Source: Minisyncoccota bacterium (GTDB taxonomy: Bacteria; Patescibacteriota; Minisyncoccia; Minisyncoccales; Minisyncoccaceae). Taken from it: a DNA stretch of 14,684 bases. Position numbers and translations under genes: made by a program. This document shows, one piece after another, positions 12,713-14,684 of this stretch. The notes under the pieces were generated by a model. The model had not been told where the DNA came from. It ran no database searches and saw nothing but the letters and a program-made list of their open reading frames with translations. Within the stretch, counting starts at the first letter, position 1; each line of letters starts with the position of its first letter. The stretch is taken from NCBI GenBank assembly GCA_028704295.1, contig JAQVLF010000016.1:1-14684 (forward strand), written 5' to 3'.

Positions 12713-12997
12713 TTATTTTACAGCGTCTTTTAACCCTTTACCAGCTTTGAACTTTGGAACTTTCATTGCAGGAATCTTTAAAGCTTCACCAGTTTTAGGA
12801 TTTCTTCCTGTTCTAGCAGCTCTTTTTGAAACCCTGAATGTTCCGAAGCCTGTGATAGTTACTTGACCACCTTTTGATAGAGTTAAAGTAACTTCATCGA
12901 TAATTGCATTTAAAGCATCTGCTGCAACTCTTTTTGAAACAGCAGTCTTTTTCACAATTGCTTCTGCCAAAGCATCTTTTGAAATGTTTTTTGACAT
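12713..12997 (-). CDS. hup: DNA-binding protein HU
   Basis: 94 residues, the usual size. It is a small basic dimeric nucleoid protein that bends and compacts DNA. The N-terminal helical dimerisation part covers about 1-45 (SKDALAEAIVKKTAVSKRVA); the beta-arm part covers about 46-94, with the family signature GFGTFRVSKRAARTGRNPKT and the arm-tip sequence containing the conserved Pro (LKIPAMKVPKFKAGKGLKDAV). ATG at 12997 has no clear Shine-Dalgarno and an A-rich leader. It lies 42 bp downstream of the ribonuclease Y gene on the same strand, so it may be read from that transcript, from its own promoter, or both; a -10-like CATAAT occurs in the gap without a convincing -35. A strong terminator follows. 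Confidence 0.97.
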   Translation of the reverse strand: MSKNISKDALAEAIVKKTAVSKRVAADALNAIIDEVTLTLSKGGQVTITGFGTFRVSKRAARTGRNPKTGEALKIPAMKVPKFKAGKGLKDAVK

Positions 12998-13039
12998 ATT
13001 TTTGAAAAAATTAAATTATTATGCCGACCTTTTATGCTT

Positions 13040-14566
13040 TCATCTTGCATATTCAATTATTCTTGTTTCCCTTATCACATTCACTTTAATTTCTCCTGGA
13101 AACCTTAACTCCTCTTGTATCTTTGAGGCTATATCTTTTGCTAATTTCTGAGCCTCAAAATCATTTACTTTTTCTGCTTTTACAAAAATTCTTATCTCTC
13201 TTCCTCCCTGTATTGCATAAGCCTTGTCAGTGCCATCAAACCCTAATGCAATATCTTCTAAGTCTCCTAATCTTTTTAAATAATTTTCTAAAGTGTCTTT
13301 TCGAGCTCCTGGCCTTGCTCCTGAAATTTGATCTGCAATTTGAATAATTTTAGCCTCAGTGCTTTCGTAGGGATATTCTTCATGATGTGACTTGACTGCT
13401 GAAATAATTTCCGGCTTCACATTGAATTTTTCCAAAATTTTAGCTCCGATATCTGGATGAGAACCTTCGACTTGATAATCTAAGGCTTTTCCAATATCGT
13501 GCAATAGACCTGCTTTTTTACACAAAGCGACATCCAAGTTAAGCTCTGCTGCAATTTCAGCTGCTAATAAAGATACTTCTACTGAATGCCAAAGTACATT
13601 TTGTCCATAACTTGTTCTAAACTCTAGCCTTCCTAAAACTCTTATTAGTTTTTCAGGAATATCTAGTACTCCTGCTTCATAAACTGCTGCCTCTCCTGCA
13701 TCCTTGATTTTTTTGGCTAAAAGTTGTTGAGCTTTTTCATATTCTGCCTCAATTCTTGCTGGCTGCACTCTTCCATCTTTTATAAGAGCCTCTAATGTGA
13801 TTTTTGCAATTTCTCTTCTTATTGGATTGAAACAAGAAATCATAACTGAACCAGGAGTTTCGTCAACAACAAGCTCTACTCCCGTTACCTTTTCAAATGA
13901 CCTAATATTTCTTCCTTCTTTTCCAATAATTCTTCCTTTTACATCGTCATTTAGAATCGCAACTGTGCTTGTAGTTATTTCTGTTGCTTGAGGAATAGCA
14001 TAGGCTTGCATGGCGGTTGCCAAAATTTCTTTTGCCTTAATTTCATATTGATCGACTCCTCTTAATTCTAATTTCCTTATTCTTTCGGCTAAATCTGCGG
14101 CGTATTCTTTTTCTATTTTCTCGATTAATTTTTCTTTTGCTTCTTCTTTTTTTAATCCTGCTACTTTTTCAAGTTCTTTTAAACAAGTTTCATGCAACTT
14201 ATCTACTTCCATCCTTATATCCTTAACTTTCTCTATTTTTTTCTTTAAGTCTTCTTCATCCCTTACAATCTTTTTTTCTTTTTCATCTAATATCTCTTCC
14301 TTCTTAAAAACCCTTTCCTCCGCCTTAATAACAAGTTTCTGTCTTTCTTCTAGCTCATTTTTCGTCGCACTCTCCAGTTTTTCTGCTTTTTCCCTCGCTT
14401 TAGTAATAATCTCTTCTGCATTCTTCTTAGTTTGCTCTAATCTTCTTTGAAGCTCTGCCTCAATTGAACCTGCCCGCTTCCTTGCTATTGACTGCCTGAT
14501 ATAGTATCCTAGCGTAACACCTAAAACAAAGCAAAGAAATCCAACACCCATTAAATTTCCATCCAT
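13040..14566 (-). CDS. rny: Ribonuclease Y
   Basis: 508 residues, close to the about 520 of Bacillus subtilis. It is a membrane-bound endoribonuclease that starts mRNA decay. One N-terminal transmembrane helix (about 4-22, NLMGVGFLCFVLGVTLGYYI), then a long highly charged coiled coil (about 30-165). KH RNA-binding domain about 200-265 with GRIIGKEGRNIRSFEKVTGV (211-230). HD metal-dependent phosphohydrolase domain about 320-425 with His327, His356-Asp357 in LLHDIGKALD, His394-His395 in KSHHEEYP, and ADQISGARPG. The C-terminal region ends KVNVIRETRIIEYAR, standard for the family. ATG at 14566 gives the correct membrane segment; no Shine-Dalgarno is visible. The HU gene follows after 42 bp. An upstream gene's terminator at 14651-14674 separates it from whatever lies to the right. 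Confidence 0.98.
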   Translation of the reverse strand: MDGNLMGVGFLCFVLGVTLGYYIRQSIARKRAGSIEAELQRRLEQTKKNAEEIITKAREKAEKLESATKNELEERQKLVIKAEERVFKKEEILDEKEKKIVRDEEDLKKKIEKVKDIRMEVDKLHETCLKELEKVAGLKKEEAKEKLIEKIEKEYAADLAERIRKLELRGVDQYEIKAKEILATAMQAYAIPQATEITTSTVAILNDDVKGRIIGKEGRNIRSFEKVTGVELVVDETPGSVMISCFNPIRREIAKITLEALIKDGRVQPARIEAEYEKAQQLLAKKIKDAGEAAVYEAGVLDIPEKLIRVLGRLEFRTSYGQNVLWHSVEVSLLAAEIAAELNLDVALCKKAGLLHDIGKALDYQVEGSHPDIGAKILEKFNVKPEIISAVKSHHEEYPYESTEAKIIQIADQISGARPGARKDTLENYLKRLGDLEDIALGFDGTDKAYAIQGGREIRIFVKAEKVNDFEAQKLAKDIASKIQEELRFPGEIKVNVIRETRIIEYAR

Positions 14567-14644
14567 ATTTTTAATTGAAATTCTGGTAAGACATTCTACA
14601 AATTACCAAAATTCAAGGTTATTTTTAATTTGTATTTTTAGTTT

Positions 14645-14674
14645 ATCAAAAAACCCTTTAAAATACAAGGGTTT
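14645..14674 (-). terminator. Terminator of a gene right of the window
   Basis: On the minus strand AAACCCTT (14674-14667) pairs with AAGGGTTT (14658-14651), 8-base loop, followed by three more T (14650-14648) that extend the TTT of the stem to a T6 run. Because it precedes the ribonuclease Y gene on the same strand, it should end an upstream gene outside the window. Between it and 14567 I see only AT-rich sequence and no convincing promoter. Confidence 0.75.
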
Positions 14675-14684
14675 CTTAAATTTT

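Noticed and set aside
12425..12733. 102-residue plus-strand ORF
   Set aside because: It runs antisense over the DUF6941-like gene and through the HU terminator; it is a shadow.
1..14684. Alternative genetic code with UGA read as glycine
   Set aside because: TGA ends several clearly homologous proteins (ribonuclease Y at 13040, the DUF6941-like gene at 12229, the 62-aa gene at 4105), and no in-frame TGA is needed within any conserved domain.
1..14684. CRISPR array, insertion sequence or prophage
   Set aside because: No regularly spaced repeats, transposase, integrase or phage structural genes are present in the window.

Overview
The window is an AT-rich bacterial contig segment that fits a Candidate Phyla Radiation (Patescibacteria/Parcubacteria-like) genome. 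This is inferred from composition and gene content, not from a phylogenetic marker: a minimal CxxC zinc-ribbon protein, a DUF3160 protein, an HtrA-type protease without an obvious signal peptide, secreted dockerin/Kazal/CARDB modular proteins, and many start codons without a Shine-Dalgarno sequence. TGA is used as a stop (for example at 4105, 12229 and 13040), so the UGA=Gly code of Gracilibacteria/Absconditabacteria does not apply.

Layout. Positions 1-5179 hold a minus-strand series. From its upstream end it reads: a HEAT-repeat protein with a good sigma-70 promoter, a 58-aa and a 62-aa membrane protein (each ending in a similar hairpin terminator that overlaps its stop codon), an Fe/Mn superoxide dismutase, a membrane-anchored DUF3160 protein, an overlapping FG-GAP-like lipoprotein-sized protein, and a secreted peptidoglycan-binding protein cut by the window edge. 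Positions 5349-5928 hold a plus-strand zinc-ribbon (NMD3-like) gene with a textbook terminator. Positions 5938-7221 carry a small CxxC zinc-ribbon gene behind a fully consensus promoter, and an HtrA-like protease. Two abutting plus-strand tRNA genes (Arg-CCU, Ala-GGC) lie at 7268-7416.

Positions 7437-12137 are the accessory highlight: two adjacent paralogous secreted proteins, each behind its own TTGACA-type promoter. Both share a signal peptide, a cysteine-containing motif, a CARDB-like domain and a Kazal domain. One ends in two dockerin-like Ca-binding modules; the other ends in a gingipain-like C25 cysteine peptidase. The peptidase gene is split by a -1 frame change that falls exactly at a TTTAAAT heptamer in the phase of a canonical -1 slippery site. 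It is therefore either programmed frameshifting or a recent frameshift.

Positions 12229-14566 return to core functions on the minus strand: ribonuclease Y, nucleoid protein HU with a strong terminator, and a DUF6941-like protein. A terminator of an upstream gene sits at the right edge.
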